Notes: generated from the letters alone by a model not told the origin. DNA of 64,000 bases from Sphingomonas sp. Leaf339 (GCF_001426195.1 NZ_LMRS01000056.1:186001-250000), one strand, 5' to 3'; numbered from the stretch's first letter, positions 21,931 through 30,839 are shown. Made by a program: numbers and translations.

Positions 21931-23200
21931 GAACATCCTGCTGATCGGCGGCGGCGGCCGCGAACATGCGCTGGCGTGGAAGCTCGCACAGTCGCCCCTG
22001 CTAGGTACGCTGTTCGCGGCACCCGGCAACCCCGGCATCGCCGCCCATGCGACGCTCGTGCCGCTCGATGCGATGGATCACGCCGCTATCGTCGCCTTTT
22101 GCGCCGAGAAAACGATCGGCCTCGTCGTCATCGGCCCTGAAGCACCGCTGGTCGACGGACTCGCCGATTCGCTCCGCACCGCCGGCGTGCCCGTCTTCGG
22201 CCCGTCGAAAGCCGCCGCGCAGCTCGAAGGATCGAAGGGCTTCACCAAGGATCTGTGCGCCCGCGCCGGCATCCCCACCGCCGGCTATCTGCGCGTCACC
22301 GACCGCGACACCGCCGTCCGCGCGCTCAATGGCACCTTCGGCCTGCCCGTCGTCATCAAGGCGGACGGCCTCGCCGCTGGCAAGGGCGTGACGGTGGCGA
22401 TGACCCGTGACGAAGCGATGGCCGCGATCGACGACCTCTTCGCCACCCCCGGCGCCGAGGCGGTGATCGAGGAATTTCTGAGCGGCGAGGAAGCCAGCCT
22501 CTTCGTCCTGACCGACGGCACGCACCTGATGCCGTTTGGCTCGGCACAGGATCACAAGCGCGTCGGCGAGGGTGATACCGGCCCCAACACCGGCGGCATG
22601 GGCGCGTACAGCCCCGCCCGCGTCCTCACCCCCGCACTCGAGCAGCAGGCGATCGACACGATCGTCCGCCCCACGGTCGAGACGATGGCGGCGGAGGGTA
22701 CGCCCTTCGTCGGCGTGCTCTACGCCGGTCTGATGCTGACCGCGCAGGGGCCGAAACTGATCGAATACAATGCCCGCTTCGGCGATCCCGAAACCCAGGT
22801 GCTGATGCTGCGGTTCGAGGGCGATCTTGCCGCCCTGATGCTCGCCACCGCGCAAGGCCGGCTGGACGAGGCGCCCGCCCCCGTCTTCGCCGCCGATCCC
22901 ACACTGACCGTCGTGGTCGCCGCGCGCGGCTATCCCGGCACCCCCGCCGCCGGTGGCGCGATCGCCGGCATCGATGCGGCGGAGGCGACCGGCGCCACCG
23001 TCTTCCAGGCCGGCACGCGCCTGTCCGGCGACACGCTGGTCGCCTCGGGTGGCCGCGTGCTGGCCGTCACCGCGCGCGGTGCCAGCGTTGCGGCGGCACA
23101 GGCCGCCGCCTACCGCGCCGCCGCGCTCCTCGATTTCCCCGATGGTTTCTGCCGCCGTGACATCGGCTGGCGCGAAGTCGCCCGCGAGCGCGGCGAATAA
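21929..23200 (+). CDS. purD: Phosphoribosylamine-glycine ligase
   Basis: 423 residues, close to the usual length. [19 protein letters not shown] is the conserved start; [33 protein letters not shown] and [11 protein letters not shown] are ATP-grasp and family signatures. It makes glycinamide ribonucleotide in purine synthesis. The ribosome site (AAAAAGGG) lies inside the 5' end of xseA, because the two divergent start codons share the bases CATG. Confidence 0.97.
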   Translation: MNILLIGGGGREHALAWKLAQSPLLGTLFAAPGNPGIAAHATLVPLDAMDHAAIVAFCAEKTIGLVVIGPEAPLVDGLADSLRTAGVPVFGPSKAAAQLEGSKGFTKDLCARAGIPTAGYLRVTDRDTAVRALNGTFGLPVVIKADGLAAGKGVTVAMTRDEAMAAIDDLFATPGAEAVIEEFLSGEEASLFVLTDGTHLMPFGSAQDHKRVGEGDTGPNTGGMGAYSPARVLTPALEQQAIDTIVRPTVETMAAEGTPFVGVLYAGLMLTAQGPKLIEYNARFGDPETQVLMLRFEGDLAALMLATAQGRLDEAPAPVFAADPTLTVVVAARGYPGTPAAGGAIAGIDAAEATGATVFQAGTRLSGDTLVASGGRVLAVTARGASVAAAQAAAYRAAALLDFPDGFCRRDIGWREVARERGE

Positions 23201-23239
23201 ATCTCGCCGCTTGCCCCCCTGAACGCTAGGATCACCGCT

Positions 23240-24034
23240 ATGAACGATACCAGCGCCACCGCGTCCCAATCGGGCGCCAGCCTGCTGCCCGACGGCATCG
23301 GCGCGATCACCGCCGTCCACATGGTCTTCATGTTGCTGGTGGCGATCGCGGCGATCGCGATCATCATCGTCGGCATCCGCCGCAAGCGCATCCGCACCCA
23401 GGCCGAGCGGCAGGTGAAGATCAACGCCCGCGAAGCCGGCATGACGCCAAGCGCCGAGGACGCGAAGCCGGCACCCGAACCGGCACCCGTCGTCGAGGCA
23501 CCGTCGCCGCCACCCTCGCCCGCGCCGACCCCGGCACCCACGCCTGCGCCGGCCCCCACCCCGGTGGTCGCGATCCCGGTCGAGCCCGTGGCGCCGCCAC
23601 CACCACCGGCCGAACCCGTAGCGGAACCGACCACACAACCTACCCCGCTGGTGGGCGAGCCGATCGCCGCCGCCGCGCCGCTCGACGCCACCCCCGCCTC
23701 GGTCGCCGCCGACACGCCCCCGGCACCCATGGCGGCACCGCTGGCCGCCGCCGTGCCGGCACCCACACCCGAACCCGTCGCTGCGACCAACCCCGCCGAC
23801 ACCCCCGTCACCCAGTTGAAGGGCCTCGGCCCCAAACTCGCGACCCGTCTCGCCAGCCACGGCATCACCACGGTCGGCGACCTCGCCGCCCTGTCCGAAC
23901 AGCAGGCCGAGGCGCTCGATGCCCAGCTCGGCCCCTTCACCGGCCGCATGACCCGCGACCGCTGGTTAGAACAGGCCCGCCTCCTCGCCACCGGCGACCG
24001 CGCCGGATTCGAAGCGGTGTTTGGTCGCCTCTGA
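23240..24034 (+). CDS. Membrane-anchored protein with proline-rich linker and C-terminal helix-hairpin-helix domain
   Basis: 264 residues, with TAGGA eight bases before the ATG. One membrane helix (about residues 21-45) is followed by a basic stop-transfer RRKRIR. Residues 72-188 are a Pro/Ala-rich disordered linker. The last 75 residues hold an HHH-like module LKGLGPKLATRLASHGITTV, like those at the C-terminus of some NADH dehydrogenase-associated and DNA-binding proteins. Positive residues after the helix put the linker and HHH on the cytosolic side. Role unknown. Confidence 0.8.
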   Translation: MNDTSATASQSGASLLPDGIGAITAVHMVFMLLVAIAAIAIIIVGIRRKRIRTQAERQVKINAREAGMTPSAEDAKPAPEPAPVVEAPSPPPSPAPTPAPTPAPAPTPVVAIPVEPVAPPPPPAEPVAEPTTQPTPLVGEPIAAAAPLDATPASVAADTPPAPMAAPLAAAVPAPTPEPVAATNPADTPVTQLKGLGPKLATRLASHGITTVGDLAALSEQQAEALDAQLGPFTGRMTRDRWLEQARLLATGDRAGFEAVFGRL

Positions 24035-24072
24035 CACGGTCGGGCGCCAACGGTCGGCATCGCTAACGCCCT

Positions 24073-24819
24073 ATGCATCCCGGCCTCGACCGACTGTCCG
24101 CACGCGAACGCGACGCGCTTCGGCTGCTGGCGCAAGGATTCGACGCCAAGTCCGCCGCGCAACGGCTCGGCATGTCGGTGCACACGCTTAACGACCGACT
24201 GCGCGGCGCCCGACAGAAACTGGGTGTGTCGAGCAGTCGCGAAGCCGCCCGCCTGCTCGCCGAGTCAGATCGCCTGTCACCCGAAACCGCGGCACCCGAT
24301 CCGCCACCCGATTTATCTGCGCCCCAGGAAATCGGGCTGGCCGCTCCTCCCGATCCGCGGTCGGATGCGCTCCGGCCCGCCTTCCGGGCTACAGGCGGTC
24401 GACGCCTGCTGCTCCTGACCAGTGGGTTTGCCCTGATGCTGCTTCTGATCGTCACCGTCGCCGCCTTCTGGCTACCAATGGCCGACGCACCACCCGCCCC
24501 CGGCACCCCGCCTCGCGTCGTGGCCACCACGCCCCACCTCGGCACCACGATCGCCGCCGGCCCGTTCGACCTGTCGGTGACGTTCGACCGCCCGATGACC
24601 GGCGACAGCTATTCTTTCGTCCAGTTCTCGGCCGACACCTACCCCGGCTGCGCGCCGAAACCGGCGCTGTCCCGCGACCGACGAACCTTCACCCTGCGCT
24701 GCACAGCGGTGGCCGGACATCAGTACCAGATCGGCATCAACGGCCCGCCGTACATGAACTTCCGCGACACGACCGGCATCTCCGCCACACCCTATCGCCT
24801 GACCTTCTCCGCTCGTTAA
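24073..24819 (+). CDS. LuxR-type HTH protein with membrane helix and extracytoplasmic Ig-like domain
   Basis: 248 residues. Residues 6-62 are a LuxR/GerE helix-turn-helix (LSARERDALRLLAQGFDAKS, AAQRLGMSVHTLNDRLRGAR). A linker leads to one membrane helix near residues 109-131 (LTSGFALMLLLIVTVAAFWL), then an Ig-like module that starts VVATTPHLGTTIAAGPFDLS and contains two cysteines. This is the layout of a one-component membrane regulator sensing the periplasm. The start is chosen by homology to HTH N-termini; the ribosome site is weak. Targets unknown. Confidence 0.8.
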   Translation: MHPGLDRLSARERDALRLLAQGFDAKSAAQRLGMSVHTLNDRLRGARQKLGVSSSREAARLLAESDRLSPETAAPDPPPDLSAPQEIGLAAPPDPRSDALRPAFRATGGRRLLLLTSGFALMLLLIVTVAAFWLPMADAPPAPGTPPRVVATTPHLGTTIAAGPFDLSVTFDRPMTGDSYSFVQFSADTYPGCAPKPALSRDRRTFTLRCTAVAGHQYQIGINGPPYMNFRDTTGISATPYRLTFSAR

Positions 24820-24879
24820 GACACGGATCAGTTCGATCGAACGTCAAAAGTGCGGAAAAAATGCGAGATCGCGCGAATT

Positions 24880-25081
24880 CGCGAAGCCGCTAAGAGAAAA
24901 GTGATTTCACGCGGAGACGCGGAGAACGCAGAGATGACGCGCACCGGACGACCTCGGCAGACAATCACCAGCCGATCCGGCGTGACAAGCCGGTGAAATA
25001 TAACATCCCCCCACACGGAACTCTCCGCGTCTCCGCGTGCCTCCCTCCTCTTCGCGGCTTCGCGCCTTCGCGCCTTCGCGT
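24880..25081. repeat. Nested inverted repeat with tandem eight-base units
   Basis: Outer arms 24880-24896 and 25048-25064 match 16 of 17 as reverse complements. Inner arms 24909-24924 (ACGCGGAGACGCGGAG) and 25023-25038 match perfectly. The right end continues as four tandem CTTCGCGN units (25050-25081). The arms nest in order, so the whole could fold into one long hairpin with a loop of about 100 bases. Confidence 0.75.
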
Positions 25082-25214
25082 GAACATCCCATCCGAAGGC
25101 CAAAAGCCGCCTGTCCTACAGCCAACGCCCTCAGGTAAGACCCACGAACTCCCGCTCTTTCTCACCGCCACTTCTGGCGCCCGTATAGACTTCGCGCGCG
25201 CGCACACGCGGAAC

Positions 25215-25235
25215 GTGTGACTTTAGAGACTTTCC
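25215..25235. repeat. GTGTGACTTT...GACTTTCC motif, copy 1
   Basis: GTGTGACTTT, AGA, GACTTTCC; 19 of 21 bases match the copy at 58167. Both lie in gene-free regions next to alternating CG-rich sequence. Confidence 0.55.
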
Positions 25236-25275
25236 ACGATCAAAAGCGCCCCAACCAGGCACCGCACCGGTCCGG

Positions 25276-26577
25276 CTAAACCGCGCTCACCAGCAGCTTG
25301 TCGATCCGCCGCCCGTCGAGATCGACGACCTCGAACCGCCAGCCCTGCTCGACAAAGCTCTCGCCCTCCGCCGGCAGATACCGGAAGACTGCCAGCGCCA
25401 GCCCGGCCACGGTCGCAAAGTCGCGGTCTTCGGGTAGGTCGATACCCAGCCGATCGGCCAGCGCGTCTGCCGACGCCGTACCCGCCACCAATAGCGATCC
25501 GTCGTCACGCTCGACGACCGGGGGCGATTCGTCAGGATCAGCGTCGGAGGCAAACGTTCCGCCGATCGCCGACAACAGGTCGGCCGGCGTCACGATCCCC
25601 TCGAAATGCCCATATTCGTCGTGGATCAGCGCCATCGGCACCTCCGCCTGCCGCAACGCCAGCAGTGCGTCGGGTGCGTCGATGCGGTCGATCACCACCG
25701 GCGCCTTGCGCATCAGTGCATGCAGATCGAGCCGCTCACCGCGCAACAGCGCTGCCGCCACGTCGCGCGCCTGCACCACGCCGACCATGTTGTCGATCGA
25801 CCCGTCGCCGATCGGCAGGCGGGTATGCTGGGTCGACAACAGCCGGGCGTGGATCGTCGCCTCGTCGCTGCGACAATCGAGCCAGTCGACCTCGGTCCGC
25901 GGCGTCATGATCTCCCGCACCGGCCGGTCCGCCAGCCGCACCACGCCAGAGATGATCGATCGTTCATGCTCCTCGATCACGCCGGATTTCGATGCCTCGG
26001 CGACGATCAGGTGCAGTTCCTCCGCCGTCACCTGATCCTCGTTGCTGCGGTCCAGCCGCAACAGGCGAAAGATCAGCGCGCTGGTCGAATCGAGCAGCCA
26101 GACGAGCGGTGCGGTAAATACCGCCAGCCAGCGCATCGGGATCGCGACCAGCGACGCCACCGTCTCCGGCGATCGCAGCGCGATCTGCTTGGGCACCAGC
26201 TCCCCGATGATGAGCGAGGCATAGGTCGTCAGCGTGATGACCAGCGCGAAACCCAGCGTCCCCGCCGTCTCCGCCGGCACGCCCAGCGCCTCCAGCCGCG
26301 CACCGGTGGGCGTGCCGAGGCTCGCGCCCGAATAGGCGCCCGCCAGAATGCCGATCAGCGTGATGCCGATCTGGACCGAGGACAGGAACTTGCCGGGATC
26401 AGCCGCCAGCAACATCGCCGCCCGCGAACCGGAACGGCCGCTGCGCGCCATCGCCTCCAGCCGCGCCTTGCGCGACGAGACGACGGCGAGCTCGCTCATC
26501 GCAAAGACGCCGTTCAACGCGACCAGCGCGAGGATGATGACGACGTCGAGCCAGGGGAAGGGGGGAAGCGGTGCCAT
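25276..26577 (-). CDS. CNNM/CBS-domain transporter (hemolysin C/CorC family)
   Basis: 433 residues from the ATG at 26577. The N-terminal CNNM (DUF21) domain of about 180 residues has several membrane helices (WLDVVIILALVALNGVFAMS, ISSVQIG-like segments, LIIGELVPKQIAL). A tandem CBS pair follows (REIMTPRTEVDWL, APVVIDRIDAPDALL) and then the CorC_HlyC domain. These inner-membrane proteins act in Mg/Co ion export and metal resistance; true haemolysis is not implied. AAGGAG is 13 bases from the ATG, longer than usual. Divergent from the OmpA lipoprotein gene. Confidence 0.92.
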   Translation of the reverse strand: MAPLPPFPWLDVVIILALVALNGVFAMSELAVVSSRKARLEAMARSGRSGSRAAMLLAADPGKFLSSVQIGITLIGILAGAYSGASLGTPTGARLEALGVPAETAGTLGFALVITLTTYASLIIGELVPKQIALRSPETVASLVAIPMRWLAVFTAPLVWLLDSTSALIFRLLRLDRSNEDQVTAEELHLIVAEASKSGVIEEHERSIISGVVRLADRPVREIMTPRTEVDWLDCRSDEATIHARLLSTQHTRLPIGDGSIDNMVGVVQARDVAAALLRGERLDLHALMRKAPVVIDRIDAPDALLALRQAEVPMALIHDEYGHFEGIVTPADLLSAIGGTFASDADPDESPPVVERDDGSLLVAGTASADALADRLGIDLPEDRDFATVAGLALAVFRYLPAEGESFVEQGWRFEVVDLDGRRIDKLLVSAV

Positions 26578-26739
26578 TGGCGTGCGAACGCTCCTTGCCG
26601 GGAAAAGCGCCACGCGACAACCGTCGATTAATACCGGCCGGTGCAAACCCGTTGGCAAACAAGGACAGGATCAGTGCGCAACCGGAACAACATTGCGATC
26701 GTCCGGGTTCATCTGCCATCAAATCGAAGAGGCCCTGCC

Positions 26740-27411
26740 ATGAAATTCAATCCCTTCCTTGCCGCCGGTCTGGCTGCCCTGATGGTCACCACCGGCTGCA
26801 CGACCGATCCCGTTACCGGCGAGCGCCGCATCTCGAAGACCGCAATCGGCGGCATCGGCGGCGCGCTGGGCGGATATCTGCTCGGCGATGTCGTCGGCGG
26901 TCGCCGTGACCGTACCGAAAAGCTGCTCGGCGCCGGCATCGGCGGCCTCGCCGGAGCAGGGATCGGCGCCTACATGGACAAGCAGGAACGCGAGCTGCGC
27001 GAACGCACCGCCGGCACCGATGTGCAGGTGATCCGCCGTGGCGACGATCTGGTGCTCAACATCCCGTCGGGCATCACCTTCGCCTATGACAGCGCCAATG
27101 TGCAGCCGCAGTTCCAGCGCACGCTCGATCAGGTCGCGCAGACGCTGTCGCAGTACAACCAGACCTATATCGACGTGTACGGCCACACCGATTCGGTCGG
27201 CAGCGACGCGTACAACCAGACGCTGTCCGAACGCCGCGCCACCTCGGTCGCCGACTACCTCGCCAGCCGCGGCGTCCAGACCGCCCGCATCGGCACCCGC
27301 GGCTATGGCGAGACGCAACCGATCGCCTCGAACGACACCGACGAAGGCCGCGCCGCAAATCGCCGGGTGGAAATCAAGATCGTGCCGATCACCCAGAACG
27401 ATATGCGGTAA
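26740..27411 (+). CDS. OmpA-family lipoprotein with glycine-zipper segment
   Basis: 223 residues. Lipobox LMVTTGC places the lipidated Cys at 20. Glycine-zipper repeats (GGIGGALGGYLLGD, GAGIGGLAGAGIGAY) at 40-85 are followed by a complete OmpA C-terminal domain (ITFAYDSANVQ, YGHTDSVGSDAYNQTLSERR, GYGETQP, NRRVEI) that binds peptidoglycan through its Asp/Arg pair. Probably tethers the outer membrane to the cell wall, like YiaD/Pal-type proteins. AGAGG precedes the ATG. Confidence 0.93.
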   Translation: MKFNPFLAAGLAALMVTTGCTTDPVTGERRISKTAIGGIGGALGGYLLGDVVGGRRDRTEKLLGAGIGGLAGAGIGAYMDKQERELRERTAGTDVQVIRRGDDLVLNIPSGITFAYDSANVQPQFQRTLDQVAQTLSQYNQTYIDVYGHTDSVGSDAYNQTLSERRATSVADYLASRGVQTARIGTRGYGETQPIASNDTDEGRAANRRVEIKIVPITQNDMR

Positions 27412-27417
27412 TAAGGG

Positions 27418-27873
27418 TCAGCGCCGGGCGGCGAAGAAATCGCGCAACAGCGCCGCCGCCTCGCGCTCCCCGATCCCGGCATAGACCTCGGGCCGGTGGT
27501 GGCAGGTCGGCTGGCCAAAGAACCGTGGCCCATGCTCCACCGCCCCGCCCTTCGGATCGGCCGCCGCATAATAGAGCCGCGCGATCCGGGCGTGCGCGAT
27601 TGCCCCCGCGCACATCGCGCATGGCTCCAGCGTCACCCACAGGTCGCAATCCTCCAGCCGCTCCCGGCCGAGCAACGCCGCGCCCTCCCGAATCACCCGC
27701 ATCTCGGCATGCGCTGTCGGATCACACAGCCCGCGCGGCGCATTCGCCGCCACCGCGATGACCACGCCCTCCCGAATCAGCACCGCCCCCACCGGCACCT
27801 CGCCAGCGGCAGCGGCACCGGCCGCCGCATCGAGCGCCCGGCGCATGGGATCGGGTAACGGAATCACGTTCAC
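27418..27873 (-). CDS. tadA: tRNA-specific adenosine deaminase TadA (nucleoside deaminase)
   Basis: 151 residues starting with GTG at 27873; a second GTG two codons later is better spaced from AGGG and may be the true start. The zinc deaminase motifs are intact: HAE in DPTAHAEMRVI and PCAMC in TLEPCAMCAGAI. TadA converts adenosine 34 of tRNA-Arg to inosine. The related guanine deaminases cannot be fully excluded by eye, but the PCAMCAGAIAHARI segment fits TadA. It converges on the OmpA gene with six bases between. Confidence 0.9.
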   Translation of the reverse strand: MNVIPLPDPMRRALDAAAGAAAAGEVPVGAVLIREGVVIAVAANAPRGLCDPTAHAEMRVIREGAALLGRERLEDCDLWVTLEPCAMCAGAIAHARIARLYYAAADPKGGAVEHGPRFFGQPTCHHRPEVYAGIGEREAAALLRDFFAARR

Positions 27874-27930
27874 CGCCCTGCAATGCCGGGCGGTGGACGT
27901 AAAGCGGCTCTTATATAGCGTATCTGGGGG

Positions 27931-28152
27931 TCAGTTCGGCGACTGGGCGTTAGCTGGCCGTTCGACCTGCAATGTCGGCACCGCCACCGTCTTGTTCTCG
28001 GTGCCCACCGACACCCGCGCCACATCCGCCTGGAACTGCGGTGCCTGCACCACGCCCGGCTTCACTTGATCGATCGAGATGAAGCCGAAATACATCAGCG
28101 CCGCCACGATCAGGGCAACCACGGCCAGCAATACCAACAGCGTGCGCATCAT
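27931..28152 (-). CDS. Small single-span membrane protein
   Basis: 73 residues. MMRTLLVLLAVVALIVAALM is a membrane helix, followed by GFISIDQVKPGVVQAPQF and a short hydrophilic tail. GGGAG lies six bases before the second ATG (28149), which may be the start. It looks like a signal-anchored periplasmic peptide and is 57 bases upstream of tadA on the same strand. No function can be given. Confidence 0.6.
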   Translation of the reverse strand: MMRTLLVLLAVVALIVAALMYFGFISIDQVKPGVVQAPQFQADVARVSVGTENKTVAVPTLQVERPANAQSPN

Positions 28153-28216
28153 CTTCTCCCTATGGTTCGTTACCGTAACAACGTCGTGATCGCCGCTCCG
28201 TTGCATACGCCAAAGC

Positions 28217-28245
28217 TTGACGTCCCCGCCGGCAAGGGCTAGTCG
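28217..28245 (+). promoter_or_regulatory. Possible promoter of rpmB
   Basis: TTGACG (28217-28222), 17 bases, TAGTCG (28240-28245), about 43 bases before the rpmB ATG. The spacing is ideal and the -35 is good, but the -10 is poor, as is common in sphingomonads. Confidence 0.35.
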
Positions 28246-28287
28246 CGCGGCCTTTCCGGGCATTCCCCCGAACCAGGATAATCGATC

Positions 28288-28590
28288 ATGTCGCGTATTT
28301 GCGAGCTGACCGGCAAGGGCCGGCAGGTGGGAAACAACGTTTCGCACGCCAACAACAAGACCAAGCGTACCTTTCTGCCGAATCTGCAGAATGTGACGCT
28401 GCTGTCCGACGCTCTCGAGACCAGCGTGCGCCTGCGCGTATCGACGCACGGGCTTCGTTCGGTCGAACATAATGGCGGTCTGGACAATTGGCTGGCCAAG
28501 ACCAGCAACGACAAGCTGTCGCTGCGCTGCCGCCGCCTGAAGCGCGACGTGCTGAAGAAGCGCGCCGCCACCGCCACCGTCGCGGCCTGA
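28288..28590 (+). CDS. rpmB: 50S ribosomal protein L28
   Basis: 100 residues, slightly longer than the E. coli protein, as usual in alphaproteobacteria. [20 protein letters not shown] and [13 protein letters not shown] are the conserved N-terminal L28 signatures. A structural protein of the large ribosomal subunit. Single gene followed by a hairpin; rpmG is not adjacent. Confidence 0.98.
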   Translation: MSRICELTGKGRQVGNNVSHANNKTKRTFLPNLQNVTLLSDALETSVRLRVSTHGLRSVEHNGGLDNWLAKTSNDKLSLRCRRLKRDVLKKRAATATVAA

Positions 28591-28612
28591 CACTCCTTAC
28601 CGGGTGTCATGA

Positions 28613-28650
28613 CGAACCATCTGCCGGTTATCGACCGGCGGATGGTTCGT
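28613..28650. terminator. Hairpin between convergent rpmB and phytase-like esterase gene
   Basis: CGAACCATCTGCCGG and CCGGCGGATGGTTCG form a stem of about 15 pairs (one mismatch) with a short loop, followed by TTATG. The right arm lies inside the last codons of the gene at 28628. It has no long T run, so termination is likely but not certain. Confidence 0.6.
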
Positions 28651-29638
28651 TATGTCGGTCGTCCAACCGGAACTTCAGCAGCAACGATCGTTGCAGCGGC
28701 AGCCGGTTGTCGTCCGACACCAGCCAGATGACGGTGGCTGCCCCCTCACGGCGGGCGGCGATGCCTTCGAAATTGTCATGGATCAGCGGCGCCGCGAGGC
28801 GTGCGATCTCGCGCCCTTCGATGATCGAACCGAGCGTTAATGCGCGTGGATCGATCAGCACCAGCCGATTCGACCAACGGAACAGCAGATCGAATCGTCG
28901 CTCCAGCACAACCAGCCGGCCATCCGGCAACTGCGTCATGTCCGCCGGATCGAATCGCGGTGCCGGCCGATAGCGAAACCGGAACGCCGGCACCGGCGCA
29001 TCGACCGGATCTGCCGCCCAGACCAATCCGACCCGCGATGATTCACCATAGGGCGTCGATTCGCTGATCGCGACGAAGCGACCATCCGCCAGCCGCGCCA
29101 TCGTCTCGATACCGCCATTGCGGCGCCAGTTCGCCATCGCGGCCGGCGCAACGCCTGCCTGTGCTCGCGCCAGCCCGGCATCATACCGCCAGATCTCATT
29201 GAACCCCTCGAAGCCCACCCACGCGCGGTTGCCCGCCGCATCGACCACCATCGATTCCGAATCACGCGACCGCTTTGTCCAGCCCGTGGCCGGCCCGGCG
29301 GGCAGCGCAGCGAATCGCACATCCTCGACCCGCCAGTCCGGTTTCAGCCGGAACCGAACGATATTTCCGTCGTCGCTGAGTAACGTGAAGCGATCGCCGT
29401 CGATCGCCATCGCCGAATACCCCCCGAACGCCGGATCGGGACTGGTCAGCACCACACCACCTATGAATGTCAGCGATCCCGCCCGCCGCCGCGCCGGGTC
29501 GTCCGGGTCGAGCATCACCCGCCGGGCGGTCATCCGCGCGTCGTTCCCCAGCAGGCTCAACCGCGCATCGCCCGACCATCCGGCCCCGACGAACAACGGC
29601 ATCGCCACCACCGCCAGCCACACCATACTGCGTTTCAT
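28628..29638 (-). CDS. Exported esterase-like activity of phytase family protein
   Basis: 336 residues. An N-terminal signal sequence (MVWLAVVAMPLFVGAG) is followed by a beta-propeller-like domain matching the esterase-like phytase family (PF13449 type): GGYSAMAIDGDRFTLLSDDG, DSESMVVDAAGNRAWVGFEG, NFEGIAARREGAATVIWLVS. Members are usually periplasmic with unproven substrates. The gene ends in the hairpin shared with rpmB. Confidence 0.83.
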   Translation of the reverse strand: MKRSMVWLAVVAMPLFVGAGWSGDARLSLLGNDARMTARRVMLDPDDPARRRAGSLTFIGGVVLTSPDPAFGGYSAMAIDGDRFTLLSDDGNIVRFRLKPDWRVEDVRFAALPAGPATGWTKRSRDSESMVVDAAGNRAWVGFEGFNEIWRYDAGLARAQAGVAPAAMANWRRNGGIETMARLADGRFVAISESTPYGESSRVGLVWAADPVDAPVPAFRFRYRPAPRFDPADMTQLPDGRLVVLERRFDLLFRWSNRLVLIDPRALTLGSIIEGREIARLAAPLIHDNFEGIAARREGAATVIWLVSDDNRLPLQRSLLLKFRLDDRHNEPSAGR

Positions 29639-29802
29639 GGCCCTCGCCTTACGCCATGGTAACCAAACCGAAAGGCTGAACGGGCGATAACATCCGCATT
29701 CAGGGTCGGCTCAACGCGAATCGTCCAGAACACTTTCATCGACGATGGGCATCGACGACGGGGCGATCATCCCGACGACGAGCCAGGACCGGGAGAATGA
29801 GA

Positions 29803-30135
29803 ATGTTCAAGAAGATATCACTCGCCGCCGCCGCTCTCGCGATGGGCGCCTCTACCCTGGTGCCGGTGAGCGCCGCCGATGCCCAGCGTCGCTACTATCG
29901 CGACAATGGTTATTCGCAGCGCGATTACCGCGAGCGTCGCAACGATTATCGGCCGCGCCAGTGCAAGGACGGATCGACCGGCGCCATCATCGGCGCGATC
30001 GCCGGCGGCCTGCTGGGTCGTACCATCGATACCCGTGGCGACCGGACGATGGGGACGCTGCTCGGCGCCGGTGCCGGCGGCCTGGCCGGCCGCGCGGTCG
30101 AACGGTCCGACCGGCCCGGCTATTGCCGCCGCTAA
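29803..30135 (+). CDS. Glycine-zipper 2TM-domain exported protein
   Basis: 110 residues from the ATG at 29803, seven bases after GGAG; an ATG at 29797 is too close. The signal peptide ends SAADA. A Tyr/Arg-rich stretch (RRYYRDNGYSQRDYRERR) is followed by glycine-zipper repeats (GAIIGAIAGGLLGRTID, GAGAGGLAGRAVE) and a C-terminal Cys. It resembles the SlyB/17-kDa antigen group without a lipobox. Its role in the envelope is unproven. Confidence 0.85.
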   Translation: MFKKISLAAAALAMGASTLVPVSAADAQRRYYRDNGYSQRDYRERRNDYRPRQCKDGSTGAIIGAIAGGLLGRTIDTRGDRTMGTLLGAGAGGLAGRAVERSDRPGYCRR

Positions 30136-30200
30136 CCTAATTGCCACCGGGCCATGCGCCCGGTGTGCCACCAGTTCCCTCGCGTAGCGTAACGAGGGCG

Positions 30201-30231
30201 GGGGGTCGGTGCCTTGTTGGCACCGGCCCCC
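30201..30231 (+). terminator. Rho-independent terminator
   Basis: A 13-base stem GGGGGTCGGTGCC/GGCACCGGCCCCC, with one wobble pair and a TTGTT loop, is followed by TTGTTCGTT. A smaller hairpin CACCGGGC/GCCCGGTG lies just before it at 30145-30165. Terminates the glycine-zipper gene. Confidence 0.8.
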
Positions 30232-30368
30232 TTGTTCGTTGGGGCACACCCATTCCGCCCCATTCCGGTTGCAGCGGGCGAGATCGATCGCCGTACCGGT
30301 TTGATAAGTTTCGCTTAACGATCCGTACCGCCTTGTCGTCTTGGCAAGGGTCGGGACGGGGTAATCGA

Positions 30369-30839
30369 ATGGTGGCGGGATGGATAGTGCAGCGGTTCGA
30401 CGATCACCATGCGCGATCCGTCACGCTGTTCCGCCAGATGCGCCCGCTGCTCGATCCCAAAGGTGAGGCGGACCTGCCCGCCCTCGCCCGCATCCGCTGG
30501 GCGCTGCTGCGCACGCTGGTCGAGTTCCAGTTGTTCAAGCACCGCGACATTTTCGATCCCGTCATCCGCCTCGGCACGCCGTCGCAACAGAAACAGGCAC
30601 GCGCGCTGAAGGAGGAATGTGCGCAACTCGGCGCCGACGTCCGCGCCTTCGTCACGCGGTGGAGCAACGGCAGCGCCGGCACGGCATGGGCCGATCACCG
30701 TCGCCAGACGATCGCGATTCTCGATCGGGTGGAACGCGGCCTGATCGATCAGCGCCGCGCCATCGTCATGCTGCTGCTGGACAACCGCGCGATCATCCTG
30801 CCCGCGCCACCTCGTGCCCAGCCCCGCGCTCGCGGCTGA
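30369..30839 (+). CDS. Helical hypothetical protein
   Basis: 156 residues from the ATG at 30369; the frame is open further upstream but crosses a terminator there. It is rich in Arg, Leu and Ala and predicted mainly helical, with HHARSVTLFRQMRPLL and FQLFKHRDIFDPVI. Several His and acidic residues recall hemerythrin-like four-helix proteins, but no complete iron-binding pattern can be shown. No signal peptide. It converges on phaB with about 70 bases between. Function not recognised. Confidence 0.6.
   Translation: MVAGWIVQRFDDHHARSVTLFRQMRPLLDPKGEADLPALARIRWALLRTLVEFQLFKHRDIFDPVIRLGTPSQQKQARALKEECAQLGADVRAFVTRWSNGSAGTAWADHRRQTIAILDRVERGLIDQRRAIVMLLLDNRAIILPAPPRAQPRARG

Larger units (their letters stand above)
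24820..25275. other. 456-base gene-free region carrying repeats
   Basis: Lies between the convergent LuxR-type and CNNM/CBS genes. It holds a nested inverted repeat with an eight-base tandem repeat (24880-25081) and one copy of the GTGTGACTTT motif (25215-25235). I see no gene in it; the short ORFs are products of the repeats. Confidence 0.7.

Noticed and set aside
24880-25081. CRISPR-like repeats
   Set aside because: The tandem units are eight bases without spacers; it is a simple repeat inside an inverted-repeat element.
30141-30368. Upstream extension of the helical hypothetical protein
   Set aside because: The extension crosses a strong terminator hairpin; the ATG at 30369 is the better start.
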